From Pseudodesulfovibrio sp. zrk46 (GTDB lineage: Bacteria; Desulfobacterota; Desulfovibrionia; Desulfovibrionales; Desulfovibrionaceae), in NCBI RefSeq assembly GCF_012516435.1, contig NZ_CP051216.1, positions 2,002,001-2,066,000 of the forward strand: a stretch of DNA of 64,000 nt. The letters are read 5' to 3'. Numbering within the stretch: position 1 is the first letter of the stretch; each line of letters begins with the position of its first letter. Of the stretch, positions 26,094-34,097 are shown in pieces. The notes beneath the pieces were generated by a model, which had not been told where the DNA came from, did no database searches, and was given only the letters and a program-made list of their open reading frames with translations. The position numbers and the translations under genes are program-made.

Positions 26094-27251
26094 ATGAACG
26101 ATAAGATTATTTCATTTATTCGCGAGCTCTATGGTGAGCAGGAGAACCTGATCCCGTTGCACGCCCCGCTCTTTCTCGGAAAGGAGAAAGCTTACCTTGA
26201 GCATTGTGTTGATACGACCTTTGTCTCAAGCGTCGGAAAATTCGTTGACCAGTTCGAGGAAATGGTCACGGATTACACGGGAGTGGCAGGGGCCATCGCA
26301 TGCGTGAACGGTACGTGTGCTCTTCAGGCAGCACTCACGCTTTCCGGAGTTGAGCCTGGGGATTTGGTCATCACTCAGGCCTTGAGCTTTGTCGCCACAG
26401 CCAATGCCATCAGTCACTGTGGTGCCGAGCCGGTCTTTCTTGATAGCGATGCAGACACCATGGGCCTCTCCCCGAAAGCCCTGAAGGCTTTCCTTGAAGG
26501 TGAAACAAAGCCCGGTGCTAATGGGCCTGTTCTGAAAGCGACTGGTCAAAGAGTGGCGGCGGTCGTTCCCATGCATGTCTTTGGTCATTCCTGCCAAATA
26601 GAAGAAATCGTCTCTATATGCAGTGAATGGGATGTTGAACTTGTGGAGGACGCGGCCGAGGCGTTGGGGAGCTACCGTAATGACAGGCACCTTGGTTCGT
26701 TTGGCCGTTACGGCGTCTTGAGCTTCAACGGTAACAAGACGATTACCACCGGTGGTGGCGGAATGCTTCTGGTGAATGATCCAGAGCTGATTGCTTCTGC
26801 ACGTCACAAGATGACAACGGCTAAGCTGCCGCACCCCTGGGAGTTCAATCATGACCAAGTCGCCTGGAACTTCCGCATGCCGAATATCAATGCCGCACTT
26901 GGCTGCGCTCAGATGGAATATCTTGATGACATTCTGGCGAGCAAGCGGGCTGTGGCAATGCAGTACAGAGACTTTTTCGCCGACATCCCTGAGATTCACT
27001 TCTATGAGGATTTGCCGGGGTCAAAAGGCAACTACTGGCTTTGTGCCATCGGCATGAAGGACAAGAGCGCACGCGATCAACTGCTGGAAGAAGCCAACGG
27101 AGCTGGCGTGATGATGCGTCCTGTTTGGCGTCTTCTATCTGATCTGCCCATGTATAAGAATGCGATGCGAGATGATCTGAGTGTTGCTGAAGATCTCGTC
27201 AATCGTGTTGTGAACATCCCTAGCAGTGCCCAGGAGAAGATGATTTCATGA
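26094..27251 (+). CDS. legC: LegC-type DegT/DnrJ sugar aminotransferase
   Basis: A 385-aa PLP-dependent aminotransferase of the DegT/DnrJ/EryC1/StrS family: DLVITQALSFVATANAI near residue 95, VEDAAEALGS (PLP pyridine-N aspartate) near 185, and Schiff-base lysine in SFNGNKTIT near 216. It would transfer an amino group to C4 of the LegB product. It begins four bases after legB and overlaps the formyltransferase start by four bases (ATGA), indicating translational coupling of the pathway. Confidence 0.85.
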   Translation: MNDKIISFIRELYGEQENLIPLHAPLFLGKEKAYLEHCVDTTFVSSVGKFVDQFEEMVTDYTGVAGAIACVNGTCALQAALTLSGVEPGDLVITQALSFVATANAISHCGAEPVFLDSDADTMGLSPKALKAFLEGETKPGANGPVLKATGQRVAAVVPMHVFGHSCQIEEIVSICSEWDVELVEDAAEALGSYRNDRHLGSFGRYGVLSFNGNKTITTGGGGMLLVNDPELIASARHKMTTAKLPHPWEFNHDQVAWNFRMPNINAALGCAQMEYLDDILASKRAVAMQYRDFFADIPEIHFYEDLPGSKGNYWLCAIGMKDKSARDQLLEEANGAGVMMRPVWRLLSDLPMYKNAMRDDLSVAEDLVNRVVNIPSSAQEKMIS

Positions 27252-27919
27252 CCGAAGATTGGAAAGTCGCTTTACTGGCCAAAGAGGGCAAGCCTGGTGT
27301 CCCAGAAGTCTCGGAGCTTCTTGAACAATTGTTCGGAGATGTAGATTTTTTCTTGGGAAAATTGGGCGATGAGTATCCTGAGGCTCTATTGAACGATTCC
27401 TATGACATGGTGGTTTCCTGGCTCTCTCCGTGGATTGTGCCTGCGAAAACGCTGTCTAATACCAAGCAGTTCAATCTGAATTTTCACCCGGCCCCTCCCG
27501 AGTATCCCGGTATCGGATGCTTCAACTTCGCGTTGTATGATGAAGTGGAGGAATATGGCGTTACCGGACATGTGATGGAACCCAGGGTAGATACCGGAGT
27601 TATTGTGGGCGTCTCCAGGTTCCCTGTGACCGAGGGCGATACCGTACTGTCGCTGAGCATTAAAAGTTACGATGCCATGTTGGCATTATTTAATCAGGTT
27701 CTCCGACAGATCGCTGAAACCGGAGCACTTCCGGAAACTGACGAAAAATGGACGCGAGCTCCGTTCAAGCGAACCGAGTTGGAAGCGTTGTGCGTTTTGG
27801 ACATGGAAATGTCCGAATCAGAAATTCATCGAAGGGTGAGGGCGACCACATACCCCGGTATGCCTGGGGCCTACTTTGAAATTGGAGGGATGAAGTTTGA
27901 GTACAACCCCGATAGATAA
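27248..27919 (+). CDS. Sugar N-formyltransferase (10-formyl-THF dependent)
   Basis: A 223-aa formyltransferase-fold protein with the catalytic Asn-His-Asp set: LNFHPAPPEYPGIG near residues 76-89, then TGHVMEPRVDTGVIV near 108-121. In related enzymes (methionyl-tRNA formyltransferase, ArnA, WlaRD, FdtF) these residues move the formyl group from 10-formyl-tetrahydrofolate to an amine. It stands exactly between legC and legI, the place where LegH N-acetyltransferase is expected, so it probably formylates the C4 amine, which becomes N-7 of the nonulosonic acid. The short C-terminal part is unlike the tRNA enzyme's anticodon domain. It overlaps both neighbours. Confidence 0.78.
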   Translation: MTEDWKVALLAKEGKPGVPEVSELLEQLFGDVDFFLGKLGDEYPEALLNDSYDMVVSWLSPWIVPAKTLSNTKQFNLNFHPAPPEYPGIGCFNFALYDEVEEYGVTGHVMEPRVDTGVIVGVSRFPVTEGDTVLSLSIKSYDAMLALFNQVLRQIAETGALPETDEKWTRAPFKRTELEALCVLDMEMSESEIHRRVRATTYPGMPGAYFEIGGMKFEYNPDR

Positions 27920-28931
27920 TTCAGAGCGTGTCTTCATCATTGCGGAAGCTGGAGTCAATCACAACGGTGATATGGATTTGGCTTTCAAGATGATCGATAT
28001 CGCAGCCGAAGCAGGGGCTGATGCCGTCAAGTTTCAATCTTTCAAGGCGGAAAAACTGGTGACGAAAACGGCTGATAAGGCCCGTTACCAGGAAGACGCA
28101 CTTGGAGGCACGGAAACCCAGTTTGAGATGCTCAAGCGTTTGGAGTTGCGTCAGGACATGCATCAGGTTCTCAAAGACCATTGCGAGCAGGCAGGAATTC
28201 AGTTCATGTCGACTCCCTTTGATGAGAGTAGCGCTGATTTCCTGGTCGATCTCGGCGTGGATGTAATGAAAATCCCCTCTGGTGAGATAACCAATCTTCC
28301 TTATCTGCGGCATATGGGGCAGCTGGGCAAACGTATCATTCTCTCCACCGGAATGAGTTCCTTGGATGAGGTCCGTGAGGCTGTGGCTGTACTGGAAAAA
28401 GCTGGCACTGGCCGCGATCACATCTCCCTTCTCCATTGCAACACCCAGTATCCTACTCCTCTGAGCGATGCCAACTTGCTTGCTATTCGTTCTTTGGCTG
28501 AAGAATTTCCAGATTGTTCAATTGGCTTTTCCGATCATACGCTGGGAGTGGAATGCGCTGTCGCTGCTGTTGGTCTGGGAGCCAAGTTGGTCGAGAAACA
28601 TTTTACCCTCGACAAGTCCATGGAAGGCCCGGACCACGGTGCCTCCGCAGAGCCTGATGAGCTTCGACTGATGATCAAGTTGATTCGCAATACAGAATTG
28701 GCTCTGGGAACCGGTCACAAGGAGCCGTCTCCTTCCGAAAAGGAAAATGTGGACATTGCTCGCAAGTATCTGGTGGCAGGCTGTGACATTGCCAAGGGCG
28801 AGAGCTTTAGCCCGGAAAATGTCCGCGCACTCCGAACCGGGCGTCGTGGCGTGAGCCCCATGCGTTGGGATGAAGTAATGGGCAGTACGGCTGATCGGGA
28901 TTATTCCGAAGGCGACATGTTGGTTTTTTAA
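27897..28931 (+). CDS. legI: Legionaminic/nonulosonic acid synthase (NeuB family), copy 1
   Basis: A 344-aa NeuB-family synthase condensing phosphoenolpyruvate with a six-carbon amino sugar. It shows IIAEAGVNHNGD at the start, DAVKFQSF, MSTPFD, KIPSGEITN, GFSDHTLG near residue 200, KHFTLDK, and a C-terminal SAF antifreeze-like domain (about 285-344, YLVAGCDIAKGESF). The start is an unusual TTG, supported by GGAGGG seven bases upstream and by overlap of 23 bases with the formyltransferase gene. With legG next it completes the sugar part of the legionaminic pathway. Substrate choice (Leg versus Pse versus Neu) is assigned from neighbours. Confidence 0.85.
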   Translation: MSTTPIDNSERVFIIAEAGVNHNGDMDLAFKMIDIAAEAGADAVKFQSFKAEKLVTKTADKARYQEDALGGTETQFEMLKRLELRQDMHQVLKDHCEQAGIQFMSTPFDESSADFLVDLGVDVMKIPSGEITNLPYLRHMGQLGKRIILSTGMSSLDEVREAVAVLEKAGTGRDHISLLHCNTQYPTPLSDANLLAIRSLAEEFPDCSIGFSDHTLGVECAVAAVGLGAKLVEKHFTLDKSMEGPDHGASAEPDELRLMIKLIRNTELALGTGHKEPSPSEKENVDIARKYLVAGCDIAKGESFSPENVRALRTGRRGVSPMRWDEVMGSTADRDYSEGDMLVF

Positions 28932-28960
28932 TCTCTCTTAGGTAGGCGGGATAGAAGACT

Positions 28961-30127
28961 ATGAAGAAAATATGCGTATTTACGGGGACTCGTGCCGAGT
29001 ATGGGCTTTTGCGTGGTGTCCTTGAGAAGTTGCGTGATGCAAGCGAAGTGGAGTTGGCCATTCTTGCTTCAGGCAGTCATCTTAGCCCAGAGTTCGGGAA
29101 TACGTTCACCGAAATCGAGAACGACGGGTTCGTAATAGACGAGAAAGTCGAAATGCTGCTGAGTTCAGATAGCGAGGTAGGCATGGTCAAATCCATGGGG
29201 CTTGGCCTCATTGGATATGGCGACGCTTTTGCGCGTTTGAAGCCGGATATGCTTGTCGTTCTGGGAGATCGTTTTGAAGCCTTCTCTGTCTGCGCGGCAG
29301 CTTTGGCCATGCGGTTGCCTGTTGCGCATATTCATGGTGGTGAGGTGACAGAAGGTGCCATCGATGAAGGAATTCGCCATTCCATAACCAAGATGAGCCA
29401 GCTTCACTTTTGCACCACTGAAGAGCACCGCCGCCGGATTATCCAACTGGGCGAAGACCCTGTGACTGTCTTTAACGTGGGTTCTCCCGGTGTGGAGAAC
29501 ATCAAGAAAGTCCCCTTGATGTCGAAGAGCGAGTTGGCTGAGTCAATCGGTTTTGACTTGAGTGAGCCCTACCTTGTCGCGACCTATCATCCTGTGACGT
29601 TGTCCTCAGCGACCCTGCCTGAATTTAACAACTTTCTGAGCGTCATGGCTGAAACCGGCTGCCGTCTTGTCTTTACTAAAGCCAATGCGGATGCCGAGGG
29701 ACGCTTCATCAATGAGCGTATTGATGAGTTTGCCGCTGAGAATCCTGAGCTGAGATTTTCTACAGAGTCCTTGGGACTTGTCAGATATCTATCTGCCATG
29801 AAGTACTCGGCAGGAGTCGTAGGTAACTCCTCCAGTGGCATTATCGAAGCTCCAAGCCTTGGGGTACCTACTGTAAACATTGGAGATCGACAGAAGGGCA
29901 GGGTGCGGGCCGAGAGTGTTATTGATTGTGGTACTGACGCGGATTCTATCCGCGCTGCCCTTGAGCGGGCCCTGTCTCCCGAATTTTCCTCCTTTGCAAA
30001 GCAGATAAAAAATCCCTATGAAGGCGACGCTCCCAGTTCGACTATTGTTGAACAGCTGCTGCGATTCAATGGAGGAGTGATGAAACGGTTTTACGATTTA
30101 CCTTGTGACGTGAAACAAGGGGATTAA
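28961..30127 (+). CDS. legG: Hydrolysing nucleotide-sugar 2-epimerase (LegG/NeuC family), copy 1
   Basis: A 388-aa member of the UDP-GlcNAc 2-epimerase family, hydrolysing type, that releases the free 2-epimerised sugar for LegI. Seen are FTGTRAEYGLLRGVL at the N-terminus, VLGDRFEAFS near 90, HIHGGEVTEGAIDEGIRHSITK near 112 and GNSSSGIIEAPSLGVPTVNIGDRQKGR near 285, all standard for NeuC/LegG. It follows legI by 29 bases and precedes ptmE by one base. A paralogue is at 37222, so this locus has two NeuB/NeuC pairs. Confidence 0.85.
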   Translation: MKKICVFTGTRAEYGLLRGVLEKLRDASEVELAILASGSHLSPEFGNTFTEIENDGFVIDEKVEMLLSSDSEVGMVKSMGLGLIGYGDAFARLKPDMLVVLGDRFEAFSVCAAALAMRLPVAHIHGGEVTEGAIDEGIRHSITKMSQLHFCTTEEHRRRIIQLGEDPVTVFNVGSPGVENIKKVPLMSKSELAESIGFDLSEPYLVATYHPVTLSSATLPEFNNFLSVMAETGCRLVFTKANADAEGRFINERIDEFAAENPELRFSTESLGLVRYLSAMKYSAGVVGNSSSGIIEAPSLGVPTVNIGDRQKGRVRAESVIDCGTDADSIRAALERALSPEFSSFAKQIKNPYEGDAPSSTIVEQLLRFNGGVMKRFYDLPCDVKQGD

Positions 30128-30128
30128 T

Positions 30129-31196
30129 ATGCGTGATTGGAGAAAAACACTTATTGGCGCGGATGCTACTATCTTTGATGCTGTTGAAAGTCTTAACAAA
30201 TCTTCCGCTCAGATAGCACTCGTTGTTGACGAGAATGAGTCCCTGCTGGGTATCATTACTGATGGTGATATTCGTCGTGGTCTTCTTGCCGGCAATGATT
30301 TCCAGTCTCCTGCCACGGGGATCATGTGCCGGACCTATCAATCTGTAGGCGAGGACGAAATCAACGCGAATATCCTTCGCCTGATGAGTGAAAAGGAAAT
30401 ACGCCAGGTGCCTGTAGTGGGTGAAAACGGGCGTGTGCTCGGATTGAAGCTGCTCCTCGACATGGTGTCTGCCCCCAAACACGACAATCATGTTGTACTC
30501 ATGGCTGGTGGACTTGGAACCCGTTTGCGTCCGTTGACGAATGATTGTCCCAAACCGCTGCTGGCTGTCGGTGGGCGTCCGATTCTGGAAACCATTTTGC
30601 GCCAGTTCATTGATCACGGTTTCGAGCATTTCCACCTTTCGGTGAATTATCGTGCAGAGATGGTTCAGGACTACTTCGGTGATGGCTCGAAATTTGGCGT
30701 CCAGATTGAATATATCCACGAAAAAGAGCAGTTGGGTACTGCCGGTGCACTGGGGCTTTTGCCTGAAGTGCCAAATGCTCCCATTTTTGTCATGAATGGC
30801 GACCTGCTGACCAACGTGGATTACGGCAAAATGATGGACTTTCACATTGCCAATGAAGCCGTAGCGACCATGGCTGTAAGGAACCTTGAGATGCAGGTGC
30901 CCTATGGTGTGGTGGAGGTTGAAGAAGGCCGTGTGCAGGCCATTCAGGAAAAGCCCATCAAATCCTTCTTCGTCAATGCCGGGGTGTATGTCCTGTCTCC
31001 TGAGATTGTGGCTGAGATTCCCAAAGACGAATACCTCGATATGCCTACCCTGTTTGATAAGCAGATTGAATTGAATAGAAAGGCTGCGGCGTTCCCCGTC
31101 CACGAGTACTGGGTGGATATTGGTCAGATGAAGGACTTTGAGCAGGCCAATAGCGATTATGAGGTGCATTTCGATCTTCCTGGCAGCTCTGAGTAG
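30129..31196 (+). CDS. ptmE: PtmE-like CBS-domain sugar-phosphate nucleotidyltransferase
   Basis: Residues 1-115 hold two CBS repeats (LGIITDGDIRRGLL and the ILRLMSEKEIRQVPVV region), and residues 120-355 a nucleotidyltransferase domain with MAGGLGTRLRPLTNDCPKPLL and MNGDLLTN. This fusion is that of Campylobacter PtmE, the guanylyltransferase that makes GDP-glucosamine-type precursors for legionaminic acid. Its position after legG supports the same role and implies a GDP-linked pathway. The CBS pair may sense adenine nucleotides. It ends the first pathway block; a 131-base gap follows. Confidence 0.82.
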   Translation: MRDWRKTLIGADATIFDAVESLNKSSAQIALVVDENESLLGIITDGDIRRGLLAGNDFQSPATGIMCRTYQSVGEDEINANILRLMSEKEIRQVPVVGENGRVLGLKLLLDMVSAPKHDNHVVLMAGGLGTRLRPLTNDCPKPLLAVGGRPILETILRQFIDHGFEHFHLSVNYRAEMVQDYFGDGSKFGVQIEYIHEKEQLGTAGALGLLPEVPNAPIFVMNGDLLTNVDYGKMMDFHIANEAVATMAVRNLEMQVPYGVVEVEEGRVQAIQEKPIKSFFVNAGVYVLSPEIVAEIPKDEYLDMPTLFDKQIELNRKAAAFPVHEYWVDIGQMKDFEQANSDYEVHFDLPGSSE

Positions 31197-31262
31197 GGCT
31201 GTTGGGCAAGGCAATTGTATTTTAAGTGGCTGGCTTACACTCGTTGATCGATTGGAAAGCTA

Positions 31263-31278
31263 TTCACCGTTTGGTGAA
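31263..31278. promoter_or_regulatory. Small inverted repeat in the gap before the HisF-like gene
   Basis: TTCACC-gttt-GGTGAA is a perfect 6-base inverted repeat in the 131-base gap between ptmE and the HisF-like gene, one of the largest gaps in this plus-strand cluster. Downstream a TTGACG lies 17 bases from TAGGCG, a weak promoter-like pair. It may mark an internal promoter; evidence is slight. Confidence 0.25.
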
Positions 31279-31327
31279 ATGAACAGTTAATTGACGGTAT
31301 GTAGACCGCTTGATAGGCGTAGCTGAT

Positions 31328-32197
31328 ATGAATTTTCGAATTATCCCACGGCTTGATATTAAAGGGCCGAACCTTGTAAAAGGTATTCATTTTGAAGGTT
31401 TGAGAGTCCTCGGTAAACCTGAGGATTTTGCGCAGTATTACTATAATGAAGGCGCGGATGAACTCTTCTTTCAGGATGCCGTTGCAAGTCTATACGATCG
31501 AAATAGTCTGCATGACATCATAAGCAGCACATCATCTCAGATACTTATCCCTCTTTGTGTCGGTGGCGGGCTTCGAAATGTCGAAGATATTCGCAAGGTG
31601 CTCAGGGCTGGAGCCGACAAGGTCGCAATCAATACCGAGGCCATTAAACGGCCCGAGTTCATCCGTGAAGCTGCTTCAACTTTTGGGTCTTCAACCATTG
31701 TCGTGTCCATTGAGGCCGTGCGCCGGGGGGATGGCAAGTGGGAAGCGCTTATCGAGTATGGCCGCGAAACCACCGGTGTTGATGCTCTTGAGTGGGCCAA
31801 GCAGGCTCATTCTCTGGGCGCTGGCGAGTTAATGGTCACAAGTATCGACCAGGAAGGCACCGGAAAAGGGTATGATCTGGAGTTGACCAGACAGATCGCA
31901 GAAAGTGTCTCTATCCCCGTCATTGCCGGCGGTGGCTGCGGCAGCCCTGCGGATGCCGCACAGTCTGTTGTGGAAGGCAAGGCAGATGCCGTGAGCATGG
32001 CTTCGGTTCTGCACTACGACGCAGTAGACTATTTGCTCGAGACCTCCAGAGGCCGTGAGTATTCGACTGAAGGTAATATCGAGTTTCTCAAATCCAAGCA
32101 GACCACTACTTCCAGGAAATCCTGTTCAATAATGGATATCAAACGGGAAATGAGCGCCCAAGGCCTGCCCTGTCGCATGGGGGGAAACAATGCATAA
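31328..32197 (+). CDS. HisF-like cyclase/ammonia-channel subunit for sugar amidotransfer
   Basis: A 289-aa HisF-fold barrel: IIPRLDIKGPNLVKG at the start, IPLCVGGGLRNVEDI, VAINTEAI, MVTSIDQEGTGKGYD (the second catalytic-type aspartate) and IPVIAGGGCGSPADA. It is not the histidine enzyme by context: hisH-like and pseA/wbpG-like genes follow with overlap, a trio known from nonulosonate and Pseudomonas O-antigen loci in which HisH and HisF supply ammonia to the PP-loop amidotransferase. A C-terminal extension of about 35 residues is rich in Ser, Thr and Lys. The frame is open from a TTG at 31310; the ATG at 31328 fits the family start. Confidence 0.78.
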   Translation: MNFRIIPRLDIKGPNLVKGIHFEGLRVLGKPEDFAQYYYNEGADELFFQDAVASLYDRNSLHDIISSTSSQILIPLCVGGGLRNVEDIRKVLRAGADKVAINTEAIKRPEFIREAASTFGSSTIVVSIEAVRRGDGKWEALIEYGRETTGVDALEWAKQAHSLGAGELMVTSIDQEGTGKGYDLELTRQIAESVSIPVIAGGGCGSPADAAQSVVEGKADAVSMASVLHYDAVDYLLETSRGREYSTEGNIEFLKSKQTTTSRKSCSIMDIKREMSAQGLPCRMGGNNA

Positions 32198-32864
32198 CTT
32201 GGACGTCGCCATCATTGATTACGGTGTAGGTAATCTGTTCTCCATCAAGCATGCATGCACCTATGTAGGGTTGAATGCAGGCGTGACCAATGACAAGCAG
32301 GAACTGCTGAATGCCAAAGTGGTTATCCTGCCAGGAGTCGGAGCTTTCGGTGATGCGATGCAGGCCCTGAAGAAGCTCGATCTGGTGGAACCTATCCATG
32401 ACATCGTCGCAAAGGGAACCCGCCTGCTGGGAATTTGTCTTGGGCAGCAATTGCTTTTTGATGAGAGTGAAGAATTCGGAAGTCATCCCGGGTTGGGATT
32501 GATTCCCGGTGTCGTTAAATATTTCCCTGTGCAGGAGATAGACGGGCGTACATACAAGGTGCCTCAAGTAGGTTGGAATACCATTGAACCTCCCTCTGGT
32601 GGGAGTGTCGAGAGTTGGAATTCGACGCTGCTTGAAGGGGTCAAACCCGGTGTGGAAATGTACTTTGTCCACTCTTGCTATGTCGCGCCGGAAAATCCTG
32701 AAACGGTGTTGACTGAAAGCCAGTACGGCGATGTCCGTTTTTGTTCTGCCTGCTCTTCAGGCAATGTTACAGCATTTCAATTTCACCCGGAACGAAGCGG
32801 TGAGGTTGGAATTTCAATATATAAGAATTTAGCAAATTACATCCAGTCCGAGGAGATGAAATAA
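32190..32864 (+). CDS. HisH-like glutaminase subunit for sugar amidotransfer
   Basis: A 224-aa class I glutamine amidotransferase: VAIIDYGVGNLFSI, PGVGAFGDAM, nucleophile cysteine in GICLGQQLLF near residue 82, and the His-Glu pair in FQFHPERSGEVG near 195. It liberates ammonia from glutamine and delivers it through the HisF-like barrel. It overlaps the HisF-like gene by eight bases and touches the next gene without a gap, so the three subunits are made together. Confidence 0.82.
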   Translation: MHNLDVAIIDYGVGNLFSIKHACTYVGLNAGVTNDKQELLNAKVVILPGVGAFGDAMQALKKLDLVEPIHDIVAKGTRLLGICLGQQLLFDESEEFGSHPGLGLIPGVVKYFPVQEIDGRTYKVPQVGWNTIEPPSGGSVESWNSTLLEGVKPGVEMYFVHSCYVAPENPETVLTESQYGDVRFCSACSSGNVTAFQFHPERSGEVGISIYKNLANYIQSEEMK

Positions 32865-34073
32865 ATGTCCAAAACTCTTTTTGGTCTTCCGGAAGAAGTG
32901 CGCTTTTGCAAAAAATGCGTCATGTCCAACCAGAGGCCGTCTTCGTATCCCGAGTTCAAGCATACCAAAGATCGAATCACCCCGACTCTGCACATCGACG
33001 AAGAAGGTGTGTGCGATGCCTGTCGCTACAACGAGCAGAAGAAAGTTGATATCGATTGGGAAGCTCGTGAACAGAAGCTCATCAAGCTGTGTGATGAACA
33101 CCGTAGGTCTGATGGCGGCTATGACTGCATCGTTCCCGGCAGTGGTGGCAAGGATAGCGCCTTGGCCGCTCATGTACTCAAGTACAAATACGGAATGAAT
33201 CCGTTGACCGTGACCTGGCCTCCCATCATGTATACTGACTACGGTTACAAGAATTTCCGTAATTGGGTCGAGGTCGGTGGTTTTGACAACATTACGTTCA
33301 ATCAGAATGGCCGCGCGCATAAGCTGCTGACCAAGCTTGCCATCGAGAATCTTCTCCACCCGTTCCAGACCTTCATTCTCGGTCAGAAGAACCTGGCTCC
33401 CAAGCTCGCCCTTGATTACAACATCCCTCTCATTTTCTACGGAGAGCCCGAGGCTGAGTACGGTAACCCCATTGCAGAGACGTCAACCTCTCTTCGTGAC
33501 AAGTCCTACTACAGCATGAAGAACATCGATGACCTCTACCTTGGTGGCGTGTCCATCAAAGAACTGATGGAAGTCCATGGGCTTCGCTTGAACGAACTGT
33601 CCGCATACTTCCCCGCGGAAGCTGACAAGCTGGCCAAATCCAACATTGAGGTGCACTACCTCGGCTACTATGTGCCGTGGACTCCTCAGGAAGCATACTA
33701 CTACGCAGTAGAAAATACCGGTTTCTCTGCACGTCCCTTCCGTACGCAGGGCACTTACAGCAAATACAACAGCATCGACGACAAGGTCGACGATCTGCAC
33801 TACTACACTACCTACGTGAAGTTCGGTATCGGACGAACCACTTACGATGCCTCCCAGGAGATCAGGAACAAGCACCTGACCAGGGAAGAAGGCGTGGCCC
33901 TCGTAAAGAAGTATGATGGTGAATTCCCTGACAAGTACTTCGCTGAACTGATGGACTTCCTTGAGATGGATCCTGACTACTTCCATGAACTGTGCGACCG
34001 CAACCGTTCTCCCCACCTTTGGGAAAAGGTGAACGGCGAGTGGGAATTGAAGCATAAGGTTTGGGAAGAGTAG
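32865..34073 (+). CDS. N-acetyl sugar amidotransferase (PseA/WbpG family)
   Basis: A 402-aa PP-loop ATPase of the N-acetyl sugar amidotransferase family. Zinc-type cysteines are seen in FCKKCVMSNQRPS and GVCDACRYNE, the ATP pyrophosphate loop in VPGSGGKDSAL near residue 90, and the family's YGEPEAEYGNP near 193. These enzymes turn an acetamido group into an acetamidino group on pseudaminic acid, legionaminic acid or mannuronic acid derivatives, using ammonia from HisH-HisF partners such as those just upstream. The target here is probably the nonulosonic acid. Codon use is strongly biased, as in well expressed genes. Which of PseA, LegA-like or WbpG is closest needs alignment. Confidence 0.85.
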   Translation: MSKTLFGLPEEVRFCKKCVMSNQRPSSYPEFKHTKDRITPTLHIDEEGVCDACRYNEQKKVDIDWEAREQKLIKLCDEHRRSDGGYDCIVPGSGGKDSALAAHVLKYKYGMNPLTVTWPPIMYTDYGYKNFRNWVEVGGFDNITFNQNGRAHKLLTKLAIENLLHPFQTFILGQKNLAPKLALDYNIPLIFYGEPEAEYGNPIAETSTSLRDKSYYSMKNIDDLYLGGVSIKELMEVHGLRLNELSAYFPAEADKLAKSNIEVHYLGYYVPWTPQEAYYYAVENTGFSARPFRTQGTYSKYNSIDDKVDDLHYYTTYVKFGIGRTTYDASQEIRNKHLTREEGVALVKKYDGEFPDKYFAELMDFLEMDPDYFHELCDRNRSPHLWEKVNGEWELKHKVWEE

Positions 34074-34097
34074 CGCGAACGAAAGGTGCCAGAAAGT

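Noticed and set aside
31328-32864. True histidine biosynthesis genes hisF and hisH
   Set aside because: No other his genes are nearby and the pair overlaps a PseA/WbpG-family amidotransferase gene, the known sugar-locus arrangement.
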